The position numbers were made by a program, and so were the translations under genes. Of a DNA stretch of 64,000 bases, positions 21,687-34,084 are shown piece by piece; within the stretch, counting starts at the first letter, position 1; each line of letters begins with the position of its first letter. Source of the stretch: Verticillium longisporum. Taxonomy: Eukaryota; Ascomycota; Sordariomycetes; Glomerellales; Plectosphaerellaceae. The stretch spans positions 1 to 64,000 of the forward strand of contig JAETXT010000015.1 in NCBI GenBank assembly GCA_019188255.1, read 5' to 3'. Under the pieces are notes generated by a model, which ran no database searches, had not been told where the DNA came from, and was given only the letters and a program-made list of their open reading frames with translations.

Positions 21687-23050
21687 ATGTCGCTCGCCAC
21701 CAAGCTCTCCATCAACGATGTTGATCTCAAGGACAAGAGGGTCCTGATCCGCGTACGTTGTAACGCGGTGGGAAAGCTCTCGCAATGCCAATGCTAATCA
21801 TTGACGCAGGTCGACTTCAACGTCCCCCTCGACGCCGACAAGAAGATCACCAACAACCAGCGCATTGCCGGTGCCGTGCCCACCATCAAGCATGCCATTG
21901 ACAACGGCGCCAAGGCCGTCGTCCTCATGTCCCACCTCGGCCGCCCCGACGGCAAGGTCAACGCCAAGTACAGCCTTGAGCCCGTCGTCGCTGAGCTCGA
22001 GAAGCTGCTCGGCAAGTCTGTCCAGTTCACCAAGGACTGCGTCGGCCCCGAGGCTGAGGAGGTCGTGAACAAGGCCACCGGCGGCCAGGTCGTTCTGCTC
22101 GAGAACCTACGTTTCCACGCCGAGGAGGAGGGCTCCTCCAAGGACGAGAACGGCAAGAAGGTCAAGGCCGACAAGGCCAAGGTCGAGGAGTTCCGCAAGG
22201 GCCTGACCGCTCTTGGTGACGTCTTTGTCAGTACGTAGCAGCCAGCTTATCCAGCGTTGCCCCTCCGAGCTAACAAGGCGCAGACGACGCCTTTGGCACC
22301 GCCCACCGCGCTCACTCCTCCATGGTTGGCGTCGACCTGCCACAGAAGGCTGCCGGTTTCCTCATGAAGAAGGAGCTCGACTACTTTGCCAAGGCGCTCG
22401 AGAACCCCCAGCGCCCCTTCCTCGCCATTCTCGGCGGCGCCAAGGTCTCGGACAAGATTCAGCTCATCGACAACCTCCTCGACAAGGTCAACACGCTCAT
22501 CATTTGCGGTGGCATGTCCTTCACCTTCAAGAAGACTCTCGAGGGCGTCTCCATTGGCGACTCGCTCTTTGACGAGGCCGGCTCAAAGACGGTCGGCAAG
22601 CTCATTGAGAAGGCCAAGGCCAACGGCGTCAAGGTCGTCCTCCCCGTCGACTACATCACGGCCGATAAGTTTGACAAGGACGCCAACACCGGCACGGCTA
22701 CTGACGAGACTGGCATCCCCGACGGCTGGATGGGTCTCGACTGCGGCGAGAAGTCGATTGAGCTCTACAAGCAGGCCATTGACGAGTCCAAGACGATCCT
22801 GTGGAACGGTCCCGCCGGCGTCTTTGAGTTTGAGAAGTTTGCTCGCGGCACCAAGGCCACCCTCGACGCTGCCGTCGCTGGCTGCGAGGCCGGCAAGATT
22901 GTCATCATTGGCGGTGGTGACACGGCCACCGTGGCCGCCAAGTACAAGGTCGAAGACAAGCTCAGCCACGTTTCCACCGGCGGTGGTGCGTCGCTCGAGC
23001 TCCTCGAGGGCAAGGAGCTGCCTGGTGTCGTTGCTCTGTCGAGTAAGTAG
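21687..23050 (+). CDS. pgk1: Phosphoglycerate kinase
   Basis: Exons are 21687-21752, 21810-22230 and 22284-23050, encoding 417 aa, the normal PGK length. It shows the family signature VDFNVPLD directly after the first intron, substrate-binding [32 protein letters not shown], the hinge [10 protein letters not shown], the nucleotide site [11 protein letters not shown] and the C-terminal [25 protein letters not shown]. The enzyme catalyses the reversible transfer of phosphate from 1,3-bisphosphoglycerate to ADP in cytosolic glycolysis. Codon use is extremely biased to C/G-ending codons, consistent with very high expression. No frame disturbance is present. The gene is convergent with SEM1, whose stop lies about 290 bp downstream. 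Confidence 0.98.
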
Positions 23051-23341
23051 GCTGTCAAAGCCATAAGCTGTCCGATGGCGTCCGGTCTGACGATCGGGAA
23101 GCCGTAGGCGCGCCTCGTTTGTAATGCCAGACTGCCGAGCCCAGTATACCTAGATATCACCACAAAAAGAAATGGAAGCTTGAACGTCGTTGAATTATCA
23201 ACCATCGCCGCACTGCATGCTGTATTTTGATGTCTCGTGCTGATCTGTTGAGCCTGTATCGTAACACGTCACGCCCTTGGCCTTCTGCCAGGACTTCGTC
23301 TTTCGAGCACCGCCCCGCGCCCGCTTTCTTTCTTTCTTTGC

Positions 23342-23728
23342 TCACCGTCGCTTCGACGCCTCGACCTTCTTCAGCTCCTCCCTGTCACTCGTTAGCGTGC
23401 CGGTTCATCAGGTCATTGGGCGAGATCGGGCGACACCCACTTGAGCTGCGCGGAAAAGTCATCGTTCGTGTCGTCGTCGTCCCAGCTCTCCTCCCACAGG
23501 TGCTGCGTCGTGTTGTTGCCACCCGCGGCCTCCGTGTCCTCCTCGTTCCAGTCTGTTACGGTTAGCAACGGCGCAAAAGTGGCAATGCAGGCATTTCGCA
23601 CCATCGACGGGAAAGTCCTCAAACTCGTCGTCCTCGCCGAGCGCCGCGGCGGTGGCGGGCTTCTGCGTCTCTTCGGCCTTGGGGTCCTGCGCCGTCTTGT
23701 CGGCGGGCTTGATGTCGGAGGAAGCCAT
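23342..23728 (-). CDS. SEM1: 26S proteasome regulatory subunit Sem1/Dss1
   Basis: There are three small exons: 23602-23728, 23441-23552 and 23342-23381, with introns of 49 and 59 nt. The 92-aa product starts MASSDIKPADKTAQDPKAEE and has the two acidic/aromatic boxes of the family: DDEFEDFPVDDW around the first intron and LWEESWDDDDTNDDFSAQL in exon 2. The predicted C-terminal helix KEELKKVEASKRR is formed only after the second splice. Dss1/Sem1 is an intrinsically disordered acidic protein that tethers lid subunits of the proteasome and also joins TREX-2 and BRCA2-type complexes. The length and both intron positions make sense only with this three-exon model. Confidence 0.93.
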
Positions 23729-24178
23729 GGTTCTTGCTTGCTTCTGTGATTTGGGTGTTCCGCGTGTGGTTCTGTCGGCAGGGTCTCGATTGTCGTCGCG
23801 TTGGACGTGGGTTGGGATCGCTTTGGATGATGGAAGGTTGGAGGTTGCAATGGAAGTCGGGAAGAGCTGCCAGCTGCTGCCCTGTGCTGTAGGCTGAAAG
23901 GGCGACGTTTGCCGTGCCGCTAGCGGGGGCCTGGATAGGGATAGGGAGTGTGGGCCGGGAGCCTCACACTAGGTACGACGTACCTACTGTTGCCCTTCGT
24001 TTTCAATGATATGGGACGGAGACCACGCAATGTTATCCGATCGCATGTATTGGCCCTGCTGCAAACAAGGGACAAAGGCGAAAAGTAGCCGTGTTGTATG
24101 ATTATCTGTCTACGCCTTCCTAAGCACCCTGCCTGAACTCCGTCTTCTATCGTAACACATCGTAACAACAAGAAGACG
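23729..24178. promoter_or_regulatory. Upstream region of SEM1; 3' flank of HIR3
   Basis: This 450-bp spacer lies between two minus-strand genes. It includes a perfect 7-bp inverted repeat AGGTACG-A-CGTACCT at 23971-23985, part of the recurring TACCTA family of motifs, about 245 bp upstream of the SEM1 start. Confidence 0.45.
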
Positions 24179-27100
24179 TTAGCCATCCGTCTCGACAGCC
24201 TCGCTGCCTTCTTCGTCTTCGTCGGCAACTTCGCGACTGTCCCCCTCTTCCTCTTCCTCCTCCTCGTCTTCCTCCTCGCCGTCTTCTTCAGCTTCCTCGG
24301 CTTCGTCCTCCCCCTGCTCCTCTGCCTCTTCATCTTCTTCAGCCTCGTCGCTCTCTTCAGCCTCTTCAGCTTCATCACCTTCCTCAGCTTCCTCCTCGTC
24401 TTCCTCCTCTTCCTCTTCCTCTTCCTCTTCCTCCGCCTCTTCGTCATCTTCTTCATGTACACCAATGGTCTCGTCTTCCTCGTGGTCCTCCATTGTCTCA
24501 TCTTCCTCATGACCTTCTAATGTCTCGTCCTCGTGGTCACCGAGCGTCTCGTCTTCGGGGCCAGCGAGAGTCTCGTCTTCCTCGTGGGCTTCCATGGTCT
24601 CGTCTTCAACGTCGGCGTCGACACCACCCATCGTCTCGTCCTCCTGCTCGTCCTCCTGCTCGTCCTCCTGCTCGTCCTCCTGCTCGTCCTCCTGCTCGTC
24701 CTCCTGCTCTTCGTCAGCCTCCTCGTCAGCCTCGTCGGCATCCTCATCGCTGCTGTGATGCCCATCCTCGGCCTTCATGTCATGGAACAGCATAGATGGA
24801 GGAGGCTCCTCATCCCAGCCCTCAGGCACATCGCTCAGGTCGCTCTCGTCGTCGGCCGAGTCGTGGATGCTACCGCGAGGACTCGACGCTGCGGTCATCA
24901 GGGCCGTTGCAACGGGCTCGTCGCCCTCGTCCATGGTCCGCTCATCCTTCATCTCGGAATCATCGCCGTCGGGCTCCTCCATGTCGGAGCGGGTGCTGGC
25001 CGGCCTGCCCGCTTCGCCACCGCTCGGGCTGTTGCTGCCGCGCTTGCCGCTCGAGATGGAGCCTAGACGAGACTTGGATGCGAGGCCGGCAGATTTGGGC
25101 GCCTCCATGGCCCGTGTATAGACCTGCTCGGCTCTGCGCAGAATGTCCGGCCGGCGGATGCCCACCTTTTTACGGGGCAACGCCTCGGTTTGCTTCTCGC
25201 CGTCTCCATTTGCTTCCTGACTGCCTGGCGGGTTGAGAATGTTGGTGAGGGTGCTCTGCGGCTTCAGCGAGTTGGACGCGTCGTTCTGCGCCTCCTCCCT
25301 GGCGCGGGCGCGGGCGCGGGCCTCGAGCACTTCGCTTGGACTGGGTCCCGGCAGCGTGGGACCAATCTCGAGGTACAAGTAGGTGTAGCAGTCGTTGATG
25401 ACCTCGTCAATCGCGCCGGCTTTCATGAGACCGCCATTAAGCTTCTTGAGCTCGATGGCCTCCTTCATGCACTGCAGGACTGGCAGGTCGCCTGCAAACT
25501 CGCCGGCCCACTCTGCGAGACGGTCGGCCATGATTTCGAAATCCTCCGTCGCGACCAACTTGAACTTGTCTTCCTCAATCGGTCGCACCTTATGGCTCTG
25601 TCGCAAGAGAGCAAGGTATGAGTGGCAGCAGGTCTGCCAGAGGTCCGCAAAATGGTAAAACTCGGTTCCCTTTTTGCGAATACGCCGCAGGAGCGCTTCG
25701 AGGCTGACCCTGTCGCTCATGACTACAAGAATCTTGACCATGAGGCGCACATATTGCTCAGTAAAGACGTGGTGCCGCCCGGGCCGTTCGGCCTCGCATT
25801 TCCAGACGTTCATGACCATTGTCTTAGTGAACATGGACTCTCGAAGCACGTTAAAGGCGGCCTTGGCTTGCACATAGTCGGCGTGGGACTGGGCCGAGTC
25901 GTCGAATAGCAGACGCGCATGACGGACAATCATGCGGTGCTGCCAATTTGACTTGTCCTTGTCACGCAGGTGCCGCAGACTTCGGATCACGTACTCCTCC
26001 CAGTCCTCAGTGTCCTCGGAGGTGTCACCATCGTCCGTCTCGGCTCTGATGCCAAACGGCTGTCGCGCGAGGATGATGGTAGCCTGCTGGGACGACAGGT
26101 CTCCCCGTGCCACCAACTTTTGCGCAATGGACAAAATTTTGTAGTGAGGCTCCAAGATGGGATCACTATTGCGAGTTTTGGGTACGACTGAAGCGACATC
26201 GATTGCATGCTCCAGCGCCTTGATGACACGGTCAACCGTCGGTTTCGTGGCGCGGTCCGTGGCGCTTAGGTTTTCGTCTGGCGTTTGATACATTTTCCAC
26301 AGACATTTCGAGATCATGAATGGATTCCTACAAGGTTAGCTGGTTTCTTCCACCGTCATGCTGACTACTCACCTCCAGTTACAAGGTTTTCTCCGCATGG
26401 CCTTGTGGAAAAGGCCCGCCGCGTACTTCCACACCTTGTAGTCCTGCATCTGGTTGTGCAAGACCCGTTGGAACGTGCCCATGCCGGTGTTCTCGATAAA
26501 CGTCCGCTCGTGGTTAGAGTGCTGGAATGGCTCCATGGCGAACGGTTCCCGGCTCGACGCGTACAAGCGCATGGCAAAATTGTGATAGAGATCATGCAAC
26601 GGGTCTCCCTCTTCATAGTCCGTGTCAGCCCCCACAGACTTGGACAACGCGAGCGTGTGGCAGTGGATCGAGTTGCGCTGAAACTTGACAAGCTCGGCTC
26701 TGTCCTTGTTCATCTTGTCGGCAGACCAAACAACGGCATCCTCGACTTCGTAGTCGAAGCATTCGGCGAGCCGGAACCAGCCCTCCCAATTATTTGGCGT
26801 AAACTGCAGCTGGTGTCGCAGAAAGGTCGCTCCGATTCGCAGGTCGTCCATGGCACCGGGCGTCTGCCTTTTGCTGAGATCCACAAGCTTGTACTTGCTC
26901 AGAGCAATGGACCCGAGAAGGAAGAACCAACCGTGGTTGGCGAGGACCGTCTCGGGGGCATTGACGGACACGGTATCGAGCTCGACGCCGCCTCTGAGGG
27001 CTTGATACAGACGAAGGGGGTGTACCGGACGCTTGAAGTACTCTGTGTAGTTTCGCAAGTTGTGTACCATCTGTGGTGTTGACCGCACGGGGCCAATGGC

Positions 27101-30100
27101 GCCTTGCATGTGTTCAATGGTTGTCTTGAGCTCGGATTTCAGCAGATCCTTCATCGGCATCCGTCGGGCGAGAACCGTAATCTTGTCGGCCAGCTGTATC
27201 GTGTTGCGCCGCTCGAGCTTCTCCGGCGGACACCCGTGGTCCTGAACCTCCCAGATTCCGACGCCCAGCTTCAGTCCGTGTAAATCATACAGCACCTGTC
27301 CGAGGTAGTCTTCCCAGTTGTCAATGTTCTTCAGCTTGAGCAGCTCCATCCGCATCATCTTGAGGAAGATCTTGTTGGAAGCCTTGCAGCTCTTGCGCGG
27401 GCCCAGGACATTGTGGATCGCAGCGAGGTACTCGGCCAGGTCGCTTTCGTACTTTGGGAACACATCCGTGTGCTGGATGATGCCAATCTTCAGGACTGTA
27501 TACTGCAGACACCACGTGCGTACCTGGATCTCCCGGAGCTTATTCATGAACGCCTGAAAGACAGAGCCACCCGAGGGCGCCTGTGTCATGCCGATCCGTA
27601 TCTCGTCTTCCAAGGAGGCCGAGACGTGAAGCATGCAGCTTAGCTTTGCGAGAGCAGCTGCCGTCGCCCTGAGGTGGTCCTCGTCGACAATGTCGTAGGC
27701 GCTCTGTTCATTGAGCGCCAAGGACAGGGCGCGAATGAGGAGCTCGTCAAGTGACTTCATCATGCGAAGCAAGAGCACCGGACGGGTATCGTTTGGGTTC
27801 TTTAGATAGAGATCGCCCTCGAAATCAGCAACAACCATCTCGATGGCTCGTAGCTGACAGGAAAACTGTTTTGTCGCGTATTGTATCGATCCATATGCGT
27901 CGCTGAGGCGTGACCAAAGGAATAACCGTAACTCGGTACTCGTACCTTTGATAAACTTCCAGAGATCCTGCAGCCCTTGACTGGCACAATCTCTGATTGG
28001 TATCCTCTTGTTCTTCCCCGAGGTGGCTTCCCCATCGCTGTCGCTTCTGGGCACATATACAGAGTCGGCGTTCAAGACTGGCTCCAGGTTGTCAATAATG
28101 GCCACGGGATCGCTGATATCGTCCTGGAAGAGGCCCAAGAAAAAGTCCATCGTCGTCAGCTTGGAAATCTCTCGGTCAGCGGCAGCCGACGAAATTTCCG
28201 TGAGGACAGCATTGTTCTGCAGAAAGAGCGCCTCGACTCCTTCGTTCGTGAGAAATTCGCGCAGGCTGGTCCAGCACTGTAAAATGTATTCGCGCGAGAC
28301 ATTGTCGGTGAGGGTCGTCGAAAAGACGGCAGCCCAGAGGAATCTGGCGGCGAGATCGCTCCTGGGGTCGCGGCAGGCTTGAAAAAGCTCCGACGCAAAT
28401 GCAAGCCATCGCGCGAGACGCCCCTTGGCCTCAACTCGGATACTATACTCGACAGCACTATTGGGATTGGTGATGCGTTCGTAAATGTCGAGGTGGAGCT
28501 CAAAGAGCATCTCGACAAGGTTGTGAATTCTCATCAGCTCCTGCTCGGCATGTTTCGACTGTGCAGTGGCCTCAATTTCATACTTTGCCATTTCGTAGAT
28601 ATCCTGATCGAAACGGCTAATGACATGCACAACCGCTGCCTTCATCATGTCCGACCACTTGTACTCAATATAGCTTGGTGCAATTGTCTTGAGCCACTCC
28701 CAAGCCATGTCCTGGACCGTAGTCCAGCCCGCGTTGAGACGTTTGGCGAAAGAACCGAGGCCGTGAGATTCGCGAAAGGCCGGGGATGCCGAGACTTTTT
28801 GGTTACCGCCTTTGGCGTGCTCGAGGAAGGCAGACATTCCGAGGGTGTCCGTCTCCTTCTTATTGATCAAAATCTTGGCATTGTCCGCACTAAACGAGGT
28901 AATCGTACTCTTGAGGTCAATCGTGGCCTGGCTCGTCGATTTGTCCGAACGATCTTCAGACGTGCACAGCTCGAGCACCTCTCCGATACGGTCCAGGACC
29001 GACTGGTCCGTGACGCCAATGTTCTCCAGTACGTCTTTTGTTTTTTGAAACAGGTGCTGATCCACCGCCTGGTACTGAGCGAGCTGGGTCGCGTGCAGTG
29101 CGCTCGAGTTGACGACCTCTCCGGCGCCAGCCGTCTCCCTGCGTCTGATTCTCTTGCTGCGTTTCTCGCCAGCGTTTTCGTCTTCGCCTGCCTCCGCGAG
29201 ACCGGCAACCGACTGAGACCGCTTCCTCGCTGGGGCCGATGCGGTCTCGCCTCGAGGTTTGAGTCCATCGGCGGCTGCCGTCTCGTCAGCAGCCTCCGTC
29301 TTGGTCGCAGAGTCCGACACATCCATGACATCCGGCAGACCAACGTCGACGGCCGCACTGCTGACTTCCTCAGTGAGCTGCTTCTGTATGGCATCCGTGA
29401 TATCCATCGCCTCCTCGTCGGGTTCACTATTGGGAAGGTCAATTGTAATACACTTGCCCGTGAAGCCCACTTCGGCAACGAGCTGCACGAGGGCCATGCC
29501 CAGCTCGGACCAGGCGGCTGTGGGACAGCGGATCGATATTTTGGACTCTGACACGGTGAGGATTGATCGAGTCGCCTCGAGACTTTTCCGCGGATTGTGG
29601 TGGAACGGAATGGGGGCGAGGGGGCGCTTGATGAGCGCCGGCAAGTCGTGTTTGACGGAGGGGCCGAAGGTGGGGTGCGACAGACCCATGTCATCTGATA
29701 GGACCTGGAGATGCTCTTTCAGTTCCTCGCCTGCAAGACCCTCCGCCAGCGACGGGGGTTCGACCTCCTCGTCGGTCCGATCGTCGTCTAGCTCGATGGC
29801 TGCATCGAGCCAGTACCCCCTGAGGCGGGCACTGTTGAGATAACCTGCCACTCGTGCAATTCGCCTCCAGAGCTCGGCATCTGAGGGGTCGCGATCGAGC
29901 GCCGCATTGAAATCAAGGAGCGCCTTTTGCGCTTGCTCTTTGACGTCGTCTTGCTGAAAGAATGCCTCGGGTGGAACAGCCGTCCTGCGTGCCGTGTGTT
30001 TTATCCGGTCGAGAAGGAATTGTCCGTGGTTCTTGTGCGCCAGGAAGAGCGCCTGGGGGAGGGTGCTGTCCGCTCCGTCTACCTCTCCTGATTGTATGTC

Positions 30101-30431
30101 GATACCGGCAGCGAGAGAGGCCTCTACAGCGAGCTGGCTTGCCGGCAGCTCGGCTCGTTCGTACTCGGTCGCGGCTTCGGGGTATTGAAAGATGTCGGAT
30201 TTGAAGAGGTCATCGTATGCATCGGTCGCTTCATCAAAGAACCGAGGGCCTTGCGCATGAAGCTTGAGGGCGGTCTGGAAGCGCTTCAAGGCTTCGTCGA
30301 TATGGATTTGTCGCGTGTTGTCAATCTCATCGTCAAGGTTCTCCTCCGGCTCGACATTGATGGCTTGGAACGCTGGCTTTCACAGGCTGTTAGTTTGAAC
30401 CAACGGCGCTCAAGATCAGACTACAAACCAT
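24179..30431 (-). CDS. HIR3: Hir3/CABIN1-type histone transcription regulator (HIR complex)
   Basis: Exons are 30429-30431 (ATG only), 26373-30376 and 24179-26327; introns are 52 and 45 nt. The product is about 2051 aa starting MPAFQAINVEPEENLDDEID. The N-terminus has TPR-like helices (EALKRFQTALKLHAQGP; ALLDFNAALDRDPSDAELWRRIARV), as in Hir3 and CABIN1, with a central basic region (KRSKRIRRRE) resembling a nuclear signal. The rest is helical scaffold with a conserved PNNWEGWFRLAECFDYEVED block. The last 250 residues are almost pure Glu/Asp with tandem repeats. The HIR complex is a replication-independent H3-H4 chaperone that represses histone genes and deposits nucleosomes; Hir3 is its scaffold. 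No frame disturbance occurs across 6.2 kb. It is divergent from the ChAPs gene. Confidence 0.88.
24400..24730 (-). repeat. Coding minisatellite in the acidic tail of Hir3
   Basis: At about 24639-24710 the plus strand repeats TCGTCCTCCTGC six times, coding for (EQED)n on the minus strand. Just 3' in the gene, about 24460-24640, is a second, degenerate tandem array of an approximately 9-11 residue unit (EDETLEGHE, EDETMEDHE, EDETIGVHE and similar). Both keep frame because the units are multiples of three. Such tracts usually vary in length between strains. Confidence 0.85.
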
Positions 30432-31015
30432 GATTTCGGCGTGTAAAACGAAAAGTCAAGGGGAAAAGCTTGTATTGGAGAATCCCAGAGAGCCGTGGCC
30501 CGGACGTTGATGGAGTTCGTACAATTATGTGTTCATGGTTCGAATCCAAGCGTCGAACCTTCCTTTCTTCGCGTCGTTGGCTCGAATTGGAGACGCGACG
30601 GAGATTTGGAGCAGGTACATCCATCCCTGCCGATGAAAGCCAGGCTTGCCAGGCTGAAAGACAGCGTATGTGGCGTACCAGACATACAATTTGTGGCGAC
30701 AACAAGGCTGTATGACCAAGCGTTTCCGCCAGGCACCGAGCACGATGGGGAGGGTCCGTGCAAGCTCCTGCAGCTCCAACCCGCCGCGAAATGAACAGCA
30801 GCTCGTTGTTGGATTCCCAAACACGATCGCAACTGATAACCCCTCCGGCTAGCCCACCGTCGTCCATCAAGGCTCGCCCCCTTTGCCAACGGGCACACTA
30901 CTGAAAACGCCAATTCGCACTCGAGCGAGAAGAGATACAACACCCAGTACTCGACAGATCCCAGCCTGAGACACGAGCGCCCGCGGTGTTCACTCACCGA
31001 GACTCGGCTACCACC
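30432..31015. promoter_or_regulatory. Bidirectional promoter of HIR3 and the ChAPs gene
   Basis: This 584-bp spacer lies between divergent start codons. No gene is supportable. A perfect match to the tRNA B-box consensus occurs at 30539-30549, but no cloverleaf can be folded around it. The leader side next to 31016 is C/A-rich. Confidence 0.5.
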
Positions 31016-33370
31016 ATGGTTTCGCCAGCGGTTCCCGAGTACGTCGTCCGATGCGATGGAGGGAAATATGACAGCACGCTGACATTGGCAGGCTCACCGA
31101 GGAGCACATTCACGAATCGATCGACGCCAGAACCGACTCGCTGATCTCCCTGCGCGAACTCGGGCCCCCAGATCTTGTGCATCTCCTGAAGCAACCCAAG
31201 GGTAACCAGGGCAAGCAGGTGTGTAGATTGGCACGTCTGTGAATCGCAGCAGAACCCTCTGACAAACTCGGCAGATTGGTGTCTATCACCACGTTACTGG
31301 TGTCGAGGCCTCCTCTTCTGCCAGTCTCGCCGCCTACATCAATACTCTGACGTACCGAGAGCATGGCCCGTCGGCGCAGATCAAGATTGTCGAGGGGCTC
31401 TACTGGTGAGTGACCCTTTCCACAGCCGAAACAATCGGTCGCTGACGAGACGTAGCTGTTACAATGCCTTTTCCCGACTCGACATGCGCGTGCACGTCAC
31501 GATTCCCGGTTCGGTCGAAAGCTACTGCGTAGATGAGCGCGGAGAGAAACGCAAGGCCACCGACGAGCTCTGGCTTGAGACATATCTCTGCAGCGTCTTG
31601 CGCGCCTACTCGTACGCGGACGACGGAAGCGGAGAGACGATTCGCAAGATTATGGGTGTGCGCCGCTTCAACCCCGTCACAAACACCGAGACGGAACACC
31701 GGTTCCTCAATGCTGCCGAGCAGCTCTTCTTCCGAGGTAGGTGCATCCAGCGCCTGTTGCACAATGCATTCTAACATTTGTAGGTTGGCAGCTGGGCACC
31801 GATTCGGTCGTTCAAGTACCCAACAGCGTCTCGAACCACCTCACGACGGGCCTTCTGAAGTACTTCCAGACCACCGGTCGCTATGCATCCGGCATCAACC
31901 TGTTTGAGAAGCTGCGCACCCAAAACGTCGAGGTCTCCTCTCTTCTCGCCAAGGTTCTATTCATGGGCAACGAAGAAGTGCAGGGCATTCGTGTTCTCCA
32001 CCAGGCTCTCAAGGAATCTCCGATGGACTACGTGATGCTCGACACGCAGGCCGAGTTTCTCCTAAAGAAGGCCGAGTCTGCGGCCACCCCTGAGCAGAAG
32101 GAAGAGCGTCTCCGCATGGCGCTAGGATGCGCGGACCGCTGCACAACAGCTGCGCCCAGCGTGTTCGGCACGTGGGCTCGACTGGCGCAGGTCTACGCTG
32201 CCATGGAGGACTGGGTGAATGCGTTGGCGATTCTCAACTCGTGTCCCATGTTCACCTACCAGGACAAGGATGCGCCGCAGATGCCAGAACCAAAGGATGT
32301 TCACCTCCCGACACTGCCAGAGACACGCCTCGACGAGATTGACAGCGAGCCGGAATCAAGGTACTCTGAGCAAGTCGATCCTAGCCTGCTGAACCTTCGT
32401 GCTTCAGTGTACAAGGGAACCTTTAAACAGGCGTACAGCATTCTCACGGAGATGGCGCAGAAGATTGGCTGGGACCAGCTCCTCAAGATTCGAAGCACCG
32501 TCTTCGTCATGGAGGACGAGTATCGCACCGAGAAGCAGGAGTCGACGCAGCCGAACACCATTAAGCGTACCGCCAGCACCGATGGTCTTCGAGGCACGCC
32601 AGATCCGACAACGAACGGAGAGCAGACCGACGACGAGGACGCCGTTGACGAGAAGAAGACTGTAGGCGACGCACCAGAGCCTGTCAATGGGGAGGCCGTT
32701 GACGGTGGTGCCGCCGCGGTTGAAAAGCCCACACACGCTATTGACCCCGGCGAGGTCAAGGCTGACCCTGAGGCTGTAGGTCGCCACTTTCCCCCAAATT
32801 GCATTTGAAGCCCGTACTAACTACGTAGACTCACCAGAACGATGAGCATCTCTCCAAGCTCAACAACAAGCGTCTGTGCGAGCGCTGGCTGGACAGCCTC
32901 TTCATGGTGCTCTACGAAGACTTGCGCGTCTACACCATCTGGCGCACGCAGATGGCGCAGTACCGCGCGCAGTCGATGCAGTACCGCAAGTCGGCGGAGG
33001 AGTGGGAAATTCTCGGGTCGCTGGCAGAGCGCCTCCAGCACATGGACGAGGCAATGGAGGCCTACCGATCATGCTTGGCCGCAAGGTTCAGCCCCAAGGC
33101 GCTGACCGGCATCCTGCGCGTTTTCGAGCGCAACAAGAACACAAGGGAAGCCGTCGCGGCATTTATTCGCTTGGTGACGTGGCAGTACAGATGGTATTCC
33201 GAGTTCTCCCCGAGCTGCTCCGCACCGTCCGCTCGCTCATTGAAGATGAGGGTGCCGTCAAGGTGCGGAGCATCATCCAGGCCACGAGCATGCCTCAGAA
33301 CGTTCTCGACCTGACGCATCACTACGCGGCATTGTGCGCCAAGTTCCGCAGCAGCGGCACCGACGGTTAG
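31016..33370 (+). CDS. ChAPs family protein, exomer component (Chs5-Arf1-binding; Bch1/Bud7 type), one apparent 1-nt deficit
   Basis: Six exons: 31016-31038, 31092-31218, 31275-31405, 31456-31736, 31784-32775 and 32829-33370, encoding 698 aa. The start is MVSPAVPELTEEHIHESID. TPR-like helices run through the protein (LRMALGCADRCTTAAPSVFG; WARLAQVYAAMEDWVNALA; EEWEILGSLAERLQHMDEA), with the conserved LGTDSVVQVPNSVSNHLTTG. A disordered acidic insert (TDGLRGTPDPTTNGEQTDDE) lies in exon 5. ChAPs form the exomer coat with Chs5 at the trans-Golgi and export selected cargo such as chitin synthase. Near 33205-33210 TTCTCCCCGAGC leaves the frame; adding one C gives SPELLRTVRSLIEDEGAVK to the stop at 33370, and exon 6 becomes 543 nt, in phase. 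Confidence 0.9.
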
Positions 33371-34084
33371 CGGAGGGGCGATCCAAGGAATGGAGGCGAG
33401 AACAGGATCAAATTTTACGATTGAAGGTTTTCGAATTAAGCCTGGGCGGTGCAGTCCAGCTGCCTTCTGGCAAGCGCTCAGGGCAGCCATTATAGCAAAC
33501 TTTCGGGCCGCCGACGGCATTTATATCACAATGAACTGTCACACTCTGCCACCTATCACGTTTGGGCAACGCCGTACTGAATGAAGCTCGGAGTGCCGAT
33601 ACTGAGAAACACGCATGTGCTCTGTGAAATGAATCGTGAAGCACGTTCCACTGTAAAACGTTCAACCTTTAGCATCGTACCGGCTTCAGCCTTCCAACAC
33701 CAACCCACACGACGGAGCGGCAGCATCGGCGATTCTGAATCTCGATTTATTTTGTCCAACGAGCGATCGATCAGTAGTGATGCTCGACGCCAAGGTGATG
33801 CTACATTGACCGGAGCTGACCTCCGTGTGTTGGAGACCTTCTCCACAAGGGGACCACTAGTTGATGGATATCACGAAATCATGACCATCATAGAGGGGCA
33901 TCGTGATATCAGTCCAAATGACGAGGAATGAGGTCATAGGGGTCCTGATGTGTTGAGGCGCGCCAGCCTTCAAATACTCCAGAGCAGCGGCCCATTTGCT
34001 TCGAGGCGTTCATGGTACCATTCGCCTCTCTTACCTTTCCTAACGAAAACGACAAATCATTGATACCCTACTGCTCATTTAAAC
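33371..34084. promoter_or_regulatory. Upstream region of the 34085 gene with a 10-bp inverted repeat
   Basis: This is a 714-bp spacer between two plus-strand genes. GATATCACGA at 33867-33876 and its exact reverse complement TCGTGATATC at 33901-33910 flank 24 bp that contain AGGGG. The repeat ends 175 bp before the start codon at 34085, a position suited to a regulator site or a leader hairpin. No coding sequence is supportable. Confidence 0.45.

Noticed and set aside
28379..29551. 390-codon antisense frame within HIR3
   Set aside because: Antisense shadow; the sense strand encodes the conserved scaffold without interruption.
30530..30562. Perfect tRNA B-box match (GGTTCGAATCC) at 30539-30549
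   Set aside because: No matching A box at the right distance, the T-arm has a mismatch, and the flanking seven bases do not pair to form an acceptor stem.
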